Shown here: one piece after another, positions 8,705 through 16,870 of the stretch
Position numbering within the stretch: the stretch's first letter is position 1
Layout: each line of letters begins with the position of its first letter
From: Streptomyces sp. MBT65
GTDB taxonomy: Bacteria > Actinomycetota > Actinomycetes > Streptomycetales > Streptomycetaceae
Length of the DNA stretch: 41,918 bases
Assembly: GCF_016612545.1 (NCBI RefSeq)
Contig: NZ_JAENRY010000054.1
Location: 1 to 41,918, forward strand
Direction: 5' to 3'
Made by a program: the position numbers and the translations under genes
The notes under the pieces: generated by a model
The model's database searches: none
The model's input: only the letters and a program-made list of their open reading frames with translations
Told to the model about the DNA's origin: nothing

Positions 8705-10048
8705 GTGACACGTCTCACCGAAAGCCTCCACTCCGTGGCCATCACCCTGCACGAGGACCGGCCTCCGGCCGGTCGCCATGCAGCCGTTCCGTCCGGCAGT
8801 CTGTTCCGACGGATCTACGCACCCCGCACCAGCGACGCCCTGGCGTTCTCCATGGCGACGTACGCCATGCCTCTGCTGGTGCTGGCGATCACCCGTTCCT
8901 CGTCGCTGACGGGTCTGGCGTTCGCCCTGGAGTGGACACCGAGGATCGCCGCGTTCGTCCTGGCCGGCAAAGTGGTGGACCGGCGCGGCGCGGCGATCGT
9001 GTGCTTCCTCGCCTCGCTGCTGCGGGCCTTGGTGCTGGCCGGGGCGGCCGTAGCGCTGGCGATGCTGCCGCGGGGAACCGCGGAGACGGTGACCGTGCTG
9101 GTGCTGGCCGCGGTGACCGGCACCCTGACCCAGTTCAGCTTCGTCGCCAACGAGGCGGTGGGCGCGATCGTCACCCGGCGGGCGGAGAACCGGCCGCACG
9201 GAGTGCAGTCGGTCCTCATCGGCATCGACCAGACCGCCATGCTCGTCGGTCCCCTGCTCGCGGGCTTCCTGCTGCTGGTGGGCCCGGGCTGGATGCTCGG
9301 CTGCCTGACCGCGCTGTCCCTGCTGGCGGCGGTGCTCGGCCTGCAGACCCCGCCGACCCCGCTGCGCTCCGCCCGCCCGGACGGCGAGCGGACACCGGGC
9401 AGTCTGCGGACCGGGCTGCGCATGCTGCACAAGGTTCCCGCGCTGCGCTGGCTGGTGGCGGGCCTGGCCTGTTCCAATCTCGCCCTCGGTCTGCTCCAGT
9501 CGGCCAGTCCCGTGATCGTGGTGCAGAACTTCGGCCGTTCCTCCGCCGACGTCGGCACGCTGTGGTCCGCCGCCGCTGCCGCGACCCTGCTGGCGATCAC
9601 GTTCTGCCGGCTCGCCCTGAGCCGGGTCGACCTGTGGGGTGTGGGGGTGGTGTGCGCGACGTTCGCCTCCGCGGCCTGTCTGGCGCTCCCGCAGGCCCCG
9701 TCCTACGCCGCCTATGTGGTCCTCATAGCGCTGTTCATGGCGGGCGACGGCGGTCTCACCGTGGTCCTGCGCACCCTGCGCTCGCTGGTGATCCCGGCGA
9801 CGGCCTTCGGCACCACGCTCTCCCTGACCATGCTGCTCCTGCTGCTGCCCTTCCCGGTGGCCGGCATCCTCGTCGCCGTGACCCCACCGGCCCATCTGAA
9901 CACGGTCGTCCTGTGCTGCGCCCTCGTCCAGGCGCTCGCCCTGGCCATCACCTTCGTACGGCTGCGCAACGAGCCGACGCTACGCGCGTCCGCCGACCGG
10001 GCACCCCACGCCATGCTCTCCAACGAACCCTCCACCAGGCCTCGTTGA
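8705..10048 (+). CDS. MFS transporter
   Basis: This is a 447-aa integral membrane protein of the major facilitator superfamily with about 10-12 hydrophobic segments (AMPLLVLAITRSSSLTGLAF, PLLAGFLLLVGPGWMLGCL, LTMLLLLLPFPVAGILVAV). The loop GKVVDRRGA between the second and third helices is a degenerate MFS motif A. The fold suggests an exporter of the enterobactin/macrolide type, but the substrate is unknown. The frame is open upstream to 8468; GTG 8705 was chosen because the preceding translation is not protein-like. GTG 8735 is an equally possible start, and neither has a clear ribosome binding site. It converges with the dehydratase gene, leaving a 4-bp gap. Confidence 0.8.
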   Translation: MTRLTESLHSVAITLHEDRPPAGRHAAVPSGSLFRRIYAPRTSDALAFSMATYAMPLLVLAITRSSSLTGLAFALEWTPRIAAFVLAGKVVDRRGAAIVCFLASLLRALVLAGAAVALAMLPRGTAETVTVLVLAAVTGTLTQFSFVANEAVGAIVTRRAENRPHGVQSVLIGIDQTAMLVGPLLAGFLLLVGPGWMLGCLTALSLLAAVLGLQTPPTPLRSARPDGERTPGSLRTGLRMLHKVPALRWLVAGLACSNLALGLLQSASPVIVVQNFGRSSADVGTLWSAAAAATLLAITFCRLALSRVDLWGVGVVCATFASAACLALPQAPSYAAYVVLIALFMAGDGGLTVVLRTLRSLVIPATAFGTTLSLTMLLLLLPFPVAGILVAVTPPAHLNTVVLCCALVQALALAITFVRLRNEPTLRASADRAPHAMLSNEPSTRPR

Positions 10049-10052
10049 CCCG

Positions 10053-11312
10053 TCACCACTTCGGTAGCCGCGGGTCGTGGTCGGGCCGGACGCGTCGCAT
10101 GTAGGCGGTGTCGTCCCGGCCGCGCAGGCCCGAGTCCAGGTACAGCCGGTGCGACCGGTCGAGGGCGTCGAGGTCGAGCTCCACGCCCAGGCCGGGGCCG
10201 GTGGGCACCTCGACCGCGCCGTCGCGCAGTTCCAGCACGCCGGGGACGACGATGTCGTCGGCCGCGTTCCACGGGTAGTGCGTGTCACAGGAGTGGTCGA
10301 GGTTGGGGACGGTCGCCGCGACATGGGTCATGGCGGCAAGGCTGATGCCCAGGTGCGAGTTCGAGTGCATGGACACACCGAGCCCGAACACCTCGCAGAC
10401 GACGGCCAGTTCGCGGGTCCTGCGCAGTCCGCCCCAGTAGTGGTGGTCGGTGAGGAGGACCTGGATCGCGCGCTGTTCGATCGCGGGCCGCAGATGCTCC
10501 CAGGCGATCACGCACATGTTGGTGGCCAGCGGGAGCGGTGACTCCTTCGCGACCCGCGCCATCCCGGGGATGGTGGCGGTCGGGTCCTCCAAGTACTCCA
10601 GGACGCCGTCCAGTTGCTCGGCGACGTACACCGATGTCTCCACCGTCCAGGCCGTGTTGGGGTCCAGACGCAGCGGCTGCCCCGGGAAGGCCTCGGCCAG
10701 TGCCCTGATCGCGGCGATCTCCTCGTCGGGCGGGAAGACACCGCCCTTGAGCTTGAACGACCGGAAGCCGTAGCGCTGTTGCATCAGCCGGGCCTGCTCG
10801 ACGATCCCGGCCGGGTCCAGCGCCTCGCCCCAGGCGTCGCCGACCGCCGGCCTGCCGTCGAGGGCGGGGTGCTCGGCCCATTTGTAGAAGAGGTACGCGG
10901 CGAAGGGCACGGCATCACGGACCTTGCCGCCGAGCAGGTCGCTGACCGGGCGGCCGAGCAGCCTGCCCTGGGCGTCGAGGCAGGCCACCTCGACCGCCGA
11001 GGTGGTCCAGGCGCGTTCGTGGGAGCCGGGGACGGTGGGCCGCAGGGCGGCTTCGATGGCGGCGAGGACGGCCGTCGTGTCGAAGACGTCCAGGCCCACC
11101 ACGACCTTCGCCGCCGTCTCGAGTCGCTCCAGCCGGACCGCGCCGCCCGTGGTCTCGCCGAGGCCCACGGTGCCGTCCTCCAGCAGGAGTTGGAGAACAC
11201 AGCGCAGGGCGAGCGGTTCATGGACGCCGTCGGAGTTGAGAAGGGGCGGGTCACGGAAGGCGATCGGGGTGACGATCAGCTCACGGATCCGGCTTCCTGC
11301 CGTACTGCTCAT
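10053..11312 (-). CDS. gudD: Glucarate dehydratase family protein (enolase superfamily)
   Basis: This is a 419-aa dehydratase. The family converts D-glucarate to 5-keto-4-deoxyglucarate. The active-site set of the glucarate dehydratase group is visible in order: FKLKGG (Lys base), LDPNTAW (metal Asp), LEDPT (metal Glu), TNMC (Asn) and MHSNSHLG (His base). The length fits the family. The gene lies 76 bp downstream of the secreted GH43-AbfB gene on the same strand and may share its transcript, which would link extracellular sugar release with sugar-acid catabolism. Activity on related aldarates is possible. Confidence 0.82.
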   Translation of the reverse strand: MSSTAGSRIRELIVTPIAFRDPPLLNSDGVHEPLALRCVLQLLLEDGTVGLGETTGGAVRLERLETAAKVVVGLDVFDTTAVLAAIEAALRPTVPGSHERAWTTSAVEVACLDAQGRLLGRPVSDLLGGKVRDAVPFAAYLFYKWAEHPALDGRPAVGDAWGEALDPAGIVEQARLMQQRYGFRSFKLKGGVFPPDEEIAAIRALAEAFPGQPLRLDPNTAWTVETSVYVAEQLDGVLEYLEDPTATIPGMARVAKESPLPLATNMCVIAWEHLRPAIEQRAIQVLLTDHHYWGGLRRTRELAVVCEVFGLGVSMHSNSHLGISLAAMTHVAATVPNLDHSCDTHYPWNAADDIVVPGVLELRDGAVEVPTGPGLGVELDLDALDRSHRLYLDSGLRGRDDTAYMRRVRPDHDPRLPKW

Positions 11313-11388
11313 GCGCCCAGCGCCTCCAGGCCATGGCCGATCGATGTCACGAGCATCCTGCCCCGCCCCACGGGTCCTCAGTCGCCCC

Positions 11389-12777
11389 TCAGGCCCAGGC
11401 CGTCACGGGCACGAACGAGCTGTCCGTCCGGAAGAGGTCCGTGCCGTCGGTCGGGTCCACCCGGAGTTGGTAGTTGTAGTGGCGCAGGTAGTGGCCGGGG
11501 TAGTTGTACGACTCGAAGCGCAGCGCCCCGGTGGTGGTGCCGGTCCGGGCATAGAACGTGGCGTCCTTCGCGAACGTCGTCGTGCCGTCATTGGCGTCGA
11601 AACGGCCCCGGAAGTCGTAGTGGCGCAGGTAGTTGCCCGCGGAGTCCCGGAAGGAGAAGCCGGTCGCGTCGGCGAGGCCGGCGACGACGGTGAACGTGGA
11701 CGCCTGCTTCAGCGCTGTGGTGCTGGCGCTGGTCACCACCGGCAGGTTGAGGAGGGAGGACACCTCCTGCCAGTAGCGGGTGGTGTAGTTGGCGGACCGG
11801 AAGGAGCGGGTGACTCCGGTCGCGAGGCTCGGGCCGCCGGACACCGTCTCCTTGATGACCGTGAAGTGGCGTGCCGTGCCGGAGAGGGTGGTCAGCGCGG
11901 TCGGCGCGGACCAGGTGGCGAAGGTGTCGTAGCTGTCGCTGTAGTAGTAGGTGCCGTCGCCGTAGCCGTCGAAGAAGATCCGCCAGCCGCCGTTGTCGAG
12001 CTGGACGACCGAGGGTCCCTCGCGGTAGCTGCCCCAGCCGGCCCAGTCGCCGGTCTTCGAGATCGTGTAGGGGCCGGTGAGGCTGGAGGCGGTGGCGTAC
12101 TCGATGTACTTCGCCGTCTCGTTCTTGGTGAAGGCGTGGTAGGTCGAGCCGATCCGCACGATGTACGTGTCGATGTGGTTGGAGCCGATGCCGGACAGCG
12201 CGACCGGCGAACTCCACGCCGTCAGCGCGGAGTTGGTCGCCTTCAGCCGGTACGGCGTGAAGATCCACTCGTCGTCGGTGGTGGAGCAGGACACGATGAC
12301 GTTGACACTGCCGTCGGCGTCGACGAACCATTCGGGCGCCCACGCACGGGACAGGTCGGTGATCGGGACCGTGTAGTCGTACAGGAAGGTCCAGTTGACC
12401 CGGTCGGTGCTGCGCGCGAAGCCGATGGTGGTGCTGACGTCCTCCCAGGTGTGGGTGGTGTACGTCAGGTAGTAGTAACCGTCGGTGTGCTTGAACACGC
12501 TCGCGTCGCGGATGCGGTTGCTCGGCGGGGTGTAGGCCGAGGACTGGACGAGCCGGAAGTCGGTGGCGTCGTCGGACTGGTAGACGTTGACGGTGCCGTC
12601 GTCGCTGTTGAGGAACGGGACGATGGTGTAGAGGGTGGCGTAGCCGGCGGTGGGGGCGGCGGCCAGGGCCGTGCCGAGCAGTCCGGGGGCCTCGCCCAGG
12701 ACGAGTGCCGAGGCGGGCAGGACGGCCATCGCGCGCAGCAGGGCGCGACGGGACGGTGTGGGGGGACGTGTGGTCAC
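11389..12777 (-). CDS. Secreted GH43-type glycosidase with AbfB domain
   Basis: This is a 462-aa protein with a Tat-type signal (SRRALLRAMA near the N-terminus, then a hydrophobic stretch to ALAA). Residues of about 45-300 form a GH43-like five-bladed propeller with the usual acid pattern: Asp in RDASVF, Glu in WAPEWF and Glu in REGPSV. The last 150 residues or so match the AbfB (CBM42-type) arabinose-binding fold, with the repeated signature FRDSAGNYLRHYDFRGR and FESYNYPGHYLRHYNYQLR. The likely role is binding arabinose side chains and cutting arabinoxylan or arabinan outside the cell. The start is GTG at 12777. A promoter and palindrome lie just upstream. Confidence 0.83.
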   Translation of the reverse strand: MTTRPPTPSRRALLRAMAVLPASALVLGEAPGLLGTALAAAPTAGYATLYTIVPFLNSDDGTVNVYQSDDATDFRLVQSSAYTPPSNRIRDASVFKHTDGYYYLTYTTHTWEDVSTTIGFARSTDRVNWTFLYDYTVPITDLSRAWAPEWFVDADGSVNVIVSCSTTDDEWIFTPYRLKATNSALTAWSSPVALSGIGSNHIDTYIVRIGSTYHAFTKNETAKYIEYATASSLTGPYTISKTGDWAGWGSYREGPSVVQLDNGGWRIFFDGYGDGTYYYSDSYDTFATWSAPTALTTLSGTARHFTVIKETVSGGPSLATGVTRSFRSANYTTRYWQEVSSLLNLPVVTSASTTALKQASTFTVVAGLADATGFSFRDSAGNYLRHYDFRGRFDANDGTTTFAKDATFYARTGTTTGALRFESYNYPGHYLRHYNYQLRVDPTDGTDLFRTDSSFVPVTAWA

Positions 12778-12816
12778 GGGCGGCTCTCCCGGAGACTCGG
12801 TGGATTCGCTGGTTCG

Positions 12817-12831
12817 CCATGTCGAACATGG
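12817..12831 (-). promoter_or_regulatory. Palindromic operator candidate of the GH43 gene
   Basis: CCATGT-CGA-ACATGG is a perfect 6-bp inverted repeat around a 3-nt centre. GGTTCGCC occurs as a direct repeat on both sides (12811-12818 and 12830-12837). The site lies about 11-25 nt downstream of the predicted transcription start and 40 nt before the GTG. A LacI/GntR-type repressor bound here would block transcription. The regulator is not in this window. Confidence 0.5.
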
Positions 12832-12848
12832 TTCGCCAAGTCGGTCAG

Positions 12849-12877
12849 AAGGTAGGGGTGGGGCAGGAGTACGTCAA
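12849..12877 (-). promoter_or_regulatory. Sigma-70-type promoter of the GH43 gene
   Basis: On the minus strand TTGACG (12877-12872) and TACCTT (12854-12849) are separated by exactly 17 bp, fitting the HrdB consensus TTGACn/TAnnnT. The predicted start is near 12842, giving a leader of about 65 nt. It may also drive the glucarate dehydratase gene downstream. Confidence 0.6.
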
Positions 12878-12986
12878 TGCTTTGCACAGTGCTGGGTGAT
12901 CTCTGTGGGAAGCCTGTCGCGCAGCCCGAACCGCCCACTTCCCAGGGCAGGTTGCCGCATCCGCACCATGCCGGGCGCCCGGACGT

Positions 12987-12998
12987 TACCGTTCGGTA
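12987..12998 (+). promoter_or_regulatory. Palindrome over a possible -10 of the amidase gene
   Basis: TACCG-TT-CGGTA is a perfect 12-bp palindrome 27 nt upstream of the amidase ATG. Its first half contains TACCGT, which fits a TAnnnT -10 element. This would suit repression by a TetR-type dimer. No -35 was identified. Confidence 0.3.
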
Positions 12999-13025
12999 GA
13001 CCACGCCCCTCCGGAGGTGCCCGCC

Positions 13026-14447
13026 ATGACGCCCGACCGTTCCGCAGGCCTGGCCGAGTCCGCCCGAGCACTGGCCGCCGGGGAGGTGACCGCACGGACC
13101 CTGACCGAGCGGGCCCTGTCCCGGATCGAGTCGACTCAGGCCTCTCTCAACGCCTTTCGGATCGTACGGAGGGAGGCGGCACTCGCCGAGGCCGACGCGG
13201 CGGACCGCGAACTGGCCGCCGGAGTCCGCCGGTTGCTGCTCGGCGTACCGGTCGCCGTCAAGGACGACACGGACGTGGCGGGCGAACCGACCGCGTTCGG
13301 CTGCCGGGGAGACTTCCCTCCGGCGGCCGAGGACGGCGAGGCGGTACGGCGGCTGCGGGCGGCCGGTGCCGTGATCGTCGGGAAGACGAACACCTGCGAG
13401 CTCGGGCAGTGGCCGTTCACCGAGGGACCCGCGTTCGGCGCGACCCGCAATCCATGGAACTCCCGTCATACGCCCGGGGGTTCGTCCGGTGGCTCGGCGG
13501 CGGCGGTCGCCGCGGGACTGGTCCCGGCCGCGCTCGGCTCGGACGGCGCGGGTTCGGTGCGCATCCCGGCCGCCTGGACCCATCTCATCGGCGTCAAACC
13601 GCAGCGCGGCCGTATCTCGACCTGGCCGCGCGGCGAGTCCTTCCAGGGCATCACGGTCAACGGCACCCTCGCGCGCACGGTCGCGGACGCGGCGCTGCTC
13701 CTGGACGCGGCGAGCGGCAACCACGCCCAGGACCCGCACCGGCCGCCCGCGATCAGCGGGACGGAAGCGGTGGGCCGCGACCCCGGGCGACTGCGTATCG
13801 CGCTCTCCCTGAAGCCGCCGTTCACCGCGCTGCCGGCCCGGCTGCGCCCGGAGGTGCGGGCTCGGGTCCTCGAACTCGCCGAGAAGCTGGCCCAGTTGGG
13901 CCACACGGTCGTGGAGGACGATCCGCCGTACGGACAGATCGGGTTGACCTTCCTCCCCCGCGCCACCGTCGGTCTCGCCGAGCGGGTCCGCGAGGCGCCG
14001 TACCCCGAACTCCTCGACCGGCGCACCCTGGAGGCCGCGCGCCTCGGCCGACGGCTCGACGGGACCCCGCTGCGGGCGGCCCGGCGCACGGAGGCGGTCC
14101 TGCACGACCGGTTCGGCGCGTTCTTCGGGAGGTACGACGTGGTCCTCGCGCCGACAACAGCCGCGCCTCCGCCCGCAGTCGGCGCGATGCTCGATCTGAA
14201 CGGTCTGGCCACCGACCGCGCGATGATCGCCGCCTGTCCGTATGCCTGGCCGTGGAACATCCTCGGCTGGCCCGGCGTCAACGTCCCCGCGGGTTTCGTG
14301 GCGGGCGGACTCCCCGTCGGCGCCCAGTTGTTGGGCCCGTCGCACAGCGAGCCCCTGCTGCTGTCGCTCGCCGCCCAGGTGGAGGCGGACCTGCGCTGGC
14401 ACGAGCGGTGGCCGGAGCCGATCGCCGCGGATTCACCGGCGGTATAA
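13026..14447 (+). CDS. Amidase signature family hydrolase
   Basis: This is a 473-aa amidase. The Ser-cisSer-Lys triad is visible: Lys in VAVKDD, the cis-Ser in PGGSSGGSAAAV and the nucleophilic Ser in GSDGAGSVRIPAAW, a variant of the usual GSDTGGSIR. The family hydrolyses linear amides; the substrate cannot be told. ATG 13026 is preferred over GTG 13017 because GGAGGT at 13013-13018 lies 7 nt before it. It stands alone, with a palindrome upstream. Confidence 0.85.
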   Translation: MTPDRSAGLAESARALAAGEVTARTLTERALSRIESTQASLNAFRIVRREAALAEADAADRELAAGVRRLLLGVPVAVKDDTDVAGEPTAFGCRGDFPPAAEDGEAVRRLRAAGAVIVGKTNTCELGQWPFTEGPAFGATRNPWNSRHTPGGSSGGSAAAVAAGLVPAALGSDGAGSVRIPAAWTHLIGVKPQRGRISTWPRGESFQGITVNGTLARTVADAALLLDAASGNHAQDPHRPPAISGTEAVGRDPGRLRIALSLKPPFTALPARLRPEVRARVLELAEKLAQLGHTVVEDDPPYGQIGLTFLPRATVGLAERVREAPYPELLDRRTLEAARLGRRLDGTPLRAARRTEAVLHDRFGAFFGRYDVVLAPTTAAPPPAVGAMLDLNGLATDRAMIAACPYAWPWNILGWPGVNVPAGFVAGGLPVGAQLLGPSHSEPLLLSLAAQVEADLRWHERWPEPIAADSPAV

Positions 14448-14473
14448 GCCTGTTCGGCCCGTACCCTGTGACC

Positions 14474-14692
14474 ATGCAGGATGCGTCGATGGTCGGGCTG
14501 ATGGGACGGGTCACCGGGACGGTCGGACCCGGGCTCGTCGGCGAGGTGATCGTCCGGGTGCGCGGGGGCGCCGAGCACTTCCTCGCGTACGCCGCCACCG
14601 GCACGGGCCGGATCGAGCGGGGGACGGTGGTGATGGTCGTGGAATACCTACCGCCACGTACCGTCTACGTCACAGAGGCGTACGACAGTTGA
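14474..14692 (+). CDS. Small NfeD-like (OB-fold) protein
   Basis: This 72-aa soluble protein has the alternating Gly/Val pattern of the NfeD OB-fold domain (GLMGRVTGTVGPGLVGEVIV, then RIERGTVVMVV). NfeD-type proteins are usual genetic and physical partners of SPFH/flotillin proteins, and the flotillin gene lies 144 bp downstream on the same strand. There is no transmembrane segment. TACCCT at 14462-14467 ends 6 nt before the ATG and no Shine-Dalgarno exists, so a leaderless start at 14474 is likely; GTG 14468 is the alternative. The OB-fold assignment rests on pattern only. Confidence 0.72.
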   Translation: MQDASMVGLMGRVTGTVGPGLVGEVIVRVRGGAEHFLAYAATGTGRIERGTVVMVVEYLPPRTVYVTEAYDS

Positions 14693-14836
14693 GCGTGCTC
14701 CCTCGCAGGTGAGAGCCGTTCCAAGGGCGTTCGCGTCAAGATTGCAACAAGGATCCGTCAACGTCTGTACCCCGGTGTCGCACAGGCGCACACTCCCTTC
14801 GTTCGGTGCCGAAAGGGCACCATCACAAGGGGGCGT

Positions 14837-16324
14837 ATGCCGATGGTCATCGGCGTCGTAGCGGGGGTGGCGCTTGTCGCCGTCCTCGCACTGATCGGTC
14901 TGTTCAAGTCGATGTGGCGGGTCGCGGAGCCCAACGAGGCACTCATCATCTCGGGCTCCAAGCACCGTACCGAAGGCCTTGAAGAGGGCATGGGGTTCCG
15001 TATCGTCACGGGGCGCGGCACGCTGGTGCTGCCGGGTGTGCAGGCGGTGCGCAAGATCTCGCTGGACCTCAACGAGACCGAGCTGCACGTGGATTGCGTC
15101 ACGACCCAGGGCATTCCGCTCAAGGTGCGGGGCGTGGTCATCTTCAAGGTGGGCGACGACTTCGTGTCGATCGCGAACGCGGGCCGTCGTTTCCTCGACC
15201 AGCAGAAGATGATGTCGGAGCGGGTGCACAACGTGTTCGCCGGTCATCTCCGGTCCATCGTGGGCGGGTTGACGGTCGAGGACATGATCCGCGACCGGGA
15301 GAAGCTGACGGGCCAGACCCGTGCCGCGTGCGGTACGGAGATGGAGAAGCTGGGTCTGATCGTGGACTCGCTGCAGATCCACGAGATCGAGGACCCGACC
15401 GGGTACATCAAGAACCTGGCGATGCCGCACGCCGCGGCCGTGCACCGGGACGCGCGCATCGCACAGGCCGAGGCGAACCGTTTGGCCACCGAGGCCGAGC
15501 AGAAGGCCGCGGCCCGGATGTCGGAGGCCACCCGGGACAGCGAGATCCTCCAGGCCGGCTACCAGGCCGAGCGCGACAAGGCGGCGGCGAAGGCCCGACA
15601 GGCCGGACCGCTCGCGGACGCCGCCGCCCGGCAGGACGTCGTCGTCCAGGAGACCCGGATCGCCGAACTCGACGCCCTGCGCCGGGAACAGCAGCTCCAG
15701 GCGGACGTCCGCAAGCCGGCGGACGCCCAGGCGTACGAGACCCGGGCCCGCGCCGAGGCCGAGCGCGACGCACGGATCTCCGCGGCGCAGGCCAAGGCGA
15801 AGGAGACCGAGTTGGCGGCCCTGGCCGAGGCGAGCCGGATCAAGACGGCCGCGAACGCCGAGGCCGAGGCGACCCAGGCACGCGGCGCCGCCGCCGCGAC
15901 GGCCACCCGGGCCACCGGTGAGGCCGAGGCAGCCGCCGCGCAGGCGAAGGGACTGGCCGCCGCCGAGGCGACCCGGGCCCAGGGTCTCGCCGAGGCGGAG
16001 GCCATCAAGGCGAGGGCCGCGGCCCTCGCCGAGAACCAGGAGGCGGTGGTCGCGCAGCAACTGGCCGAGAACTGGCCGGAGATCGTGAAGGCGGGCGCGT
16101 CCGCGTTCGGCAGCGTCGACAACATGGTGGTCCTCAACGGGGCCGACGGCATGGCGGAGATGCTCGCCAAGGCGCTCACCATGGGCGGCACGGGCCTCGG
16201 TCTGGCCCGCCAACTGCTCTCCTCGATGAACCAGAACGGCCAGACCCCGAACGGGACTTCGGCCCTGAACGGGAGCACGGCACCGCCGTCGCAGAAGGTG
16301 CCGGTGGAGAAGGACGAGAAGTGA
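14837..16324 (+). CDS. floT: Flotillin-like SPFH protein
   Basis: This 495-aa membrane scaffold protein has one N-terminal hydrophobic helix (about 3-24), an SPFH domain to about residue 190 (LPGVQAVRKISLDLNETELH, CVTTQGIPLKVRGVVIFKVG) and a long Ala/Glu/Arg-rich coiled coil (about 200-420) with many EAE/AAA repeats. A short polar tail ends in KDEK. Flotillins organise membrane microdomains and affect secretion and lipid fluidity. AAGGGGG at 14827-14833 is the ribosome binding site. A 6-bp GGTGCC/GGCACC hairpin (14805-14821) sits just upstream. A strong inverted repeat follows 23 nt after the stop. Confidence 0.9.
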   Translation: MPMVIGVVAGVALVAVLALIGLFKSMWRVAEPNEALIISGSKHRTEGLEEGMGFRIVTGRGTLVLPGVQAVRKISLDLNETELHVDCVTTQGIPLKVRGVVIFKVGDDFVSIANAGRRFLDQQKMMSERVHNVFAGHLRSIVGGLTVEDMIRDREKLTGQTRAACGTEMEKLGLIVDSLQIHEIEDPTGYIKNLAMPHAAAVHRDARIAQAEANRLATEAEQKAAARMSEATRDSEILQAGYQAERDKAAAKARQAGPLADAAARQDVVVQETRIAELDALRREQQLQADVRKPADAQAYETRARAEAERDARISAAQAKAKETELAALAEASRIKTAANAEAEATQARGAAAATATRATGEAEAAAAQAKGLAAAEATRAQGLAEAEAIKARAAALAENQEAVVAQQLAENWPEIVKAGASAFGSVDNMVVLNGADGMAEMLAKALTMGGTGLGLARQLLSSMNQNGQTPNGTSALNGSTAPPSQKVPVEKDEK

Positions 16325-16347
16325 TCGTCTGACGGGCGCCCGGCGTC

Positions 16348-16389
16348 CGCGGTCACGGAGGCACGTTCTAAGGTGCCTCCGTGACCGCG
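16348..16389. terminator. 17-bp perfect inverted repeat: flotillin terminator and/or PemK operator
   Basis: Arms at 16348-16364 and 16373-16389 are perfectly complementary around an 8-nt loop. It lies 23 nt after the flotillin stop, as a terminator should. The right arm also contains the GTG start of the next gene (16381), and TAAGGT (16369-16374), a TAnnnT -10 element, spans the loop edge exactly 6 nt before that start. The element therefore combines a likely terminator with the core promoter and initiation site of the PemK-like gene. Confidence 0.7.
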
Positions 16390-16827
16390 TATACCGATGA
16401 GAACGTCCCGGGCCGCTTCGGCCCCTCCGCCACCACCGAGGCCGACCCCCGCGAGGTCGGCAAGGTCCGTGCCGAGTACTCCCCCGCGCACGACGGCGAC
16501 CCGGACCCCGGCGAGATCGTCTGGACCTGGGTGCCGTTCGAGGAGAACGACGGCCGGGGCAAGGACCGCCCGGTCCTCGTCGTGGCCCGTGAGCCCGGCG
16601 GGACCCTGCTCGCCGTCCAGCTCTCCAGCAAGCGGCACGACGGCGACCGCGAGTGGGTGGCGATCGGCAGCGGCCCGTGGGACAAGTCCGGCCGCGACTC
16701 GTGGGTCGACGTGGACCGCGTCCTGCGCCTGCACGAGGACGGCATGCGCCGCGAGGCCTGCGCGATCGACCAGATGCGCTTCAACCTCGTCCGCCACCGC
16801 CTGCACGAGCGCTACGGCTGGACCTGA
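16381..16827 (+). CDS. PemK/MazF-like protein, orphan
   Basis: This 148-aa protein carries the PemK/MazF core in its second half (GEIVWTWVPF, GKDRPVLVVAR, LLAVQLSSKRHDGDREW, RDSWVDVDRVLRL). MazF/PemK toxins are mRNA interferases, but no antitoxin gene lies beside it and it is longer at the N-terminus than true MazF (about 110 aa). It may be a domesticated relative without toxicity. The GTG start has no ribosome binding site; the TAAGGT element 6 nt upstream points to a leaderless mRNA. The start lies within a 17-bp inverted repeat. It converges on the PARG-type gene. Confidence 0.75.
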   Translation: MTAYTDENVPGRFGPSATTEADPREVGKVRAEYSPAHDGDPDPGEIVWTWVPFEENDGRGKDRPVLVVAREPGGTLLAVQLSSKRHDGDREWVAIGSGPWDKSGRDSWVDVDRVLRLHEDGMRREACAIDQMRFNLVRHRLHERYGWT

Positions 16828-16830
16828 GGG

Positions 16831-16870
16831 GCTGGTTCTGGAGCTGAGCGGCTAGCTCTGGAGCTGACGC
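16831..16870. repeat. Short tandem duplication between convergent stops
   Basis: Two adjacent 20-bp units (16831-16850 and 16851-16870) match at 15 of their first 17 positions, sharing CTGGAGCTGA. The second unit encodes the last codons and stop of the PARG-type gene, so the other looks like a local copy of that gene end. Confidence 0.4.
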
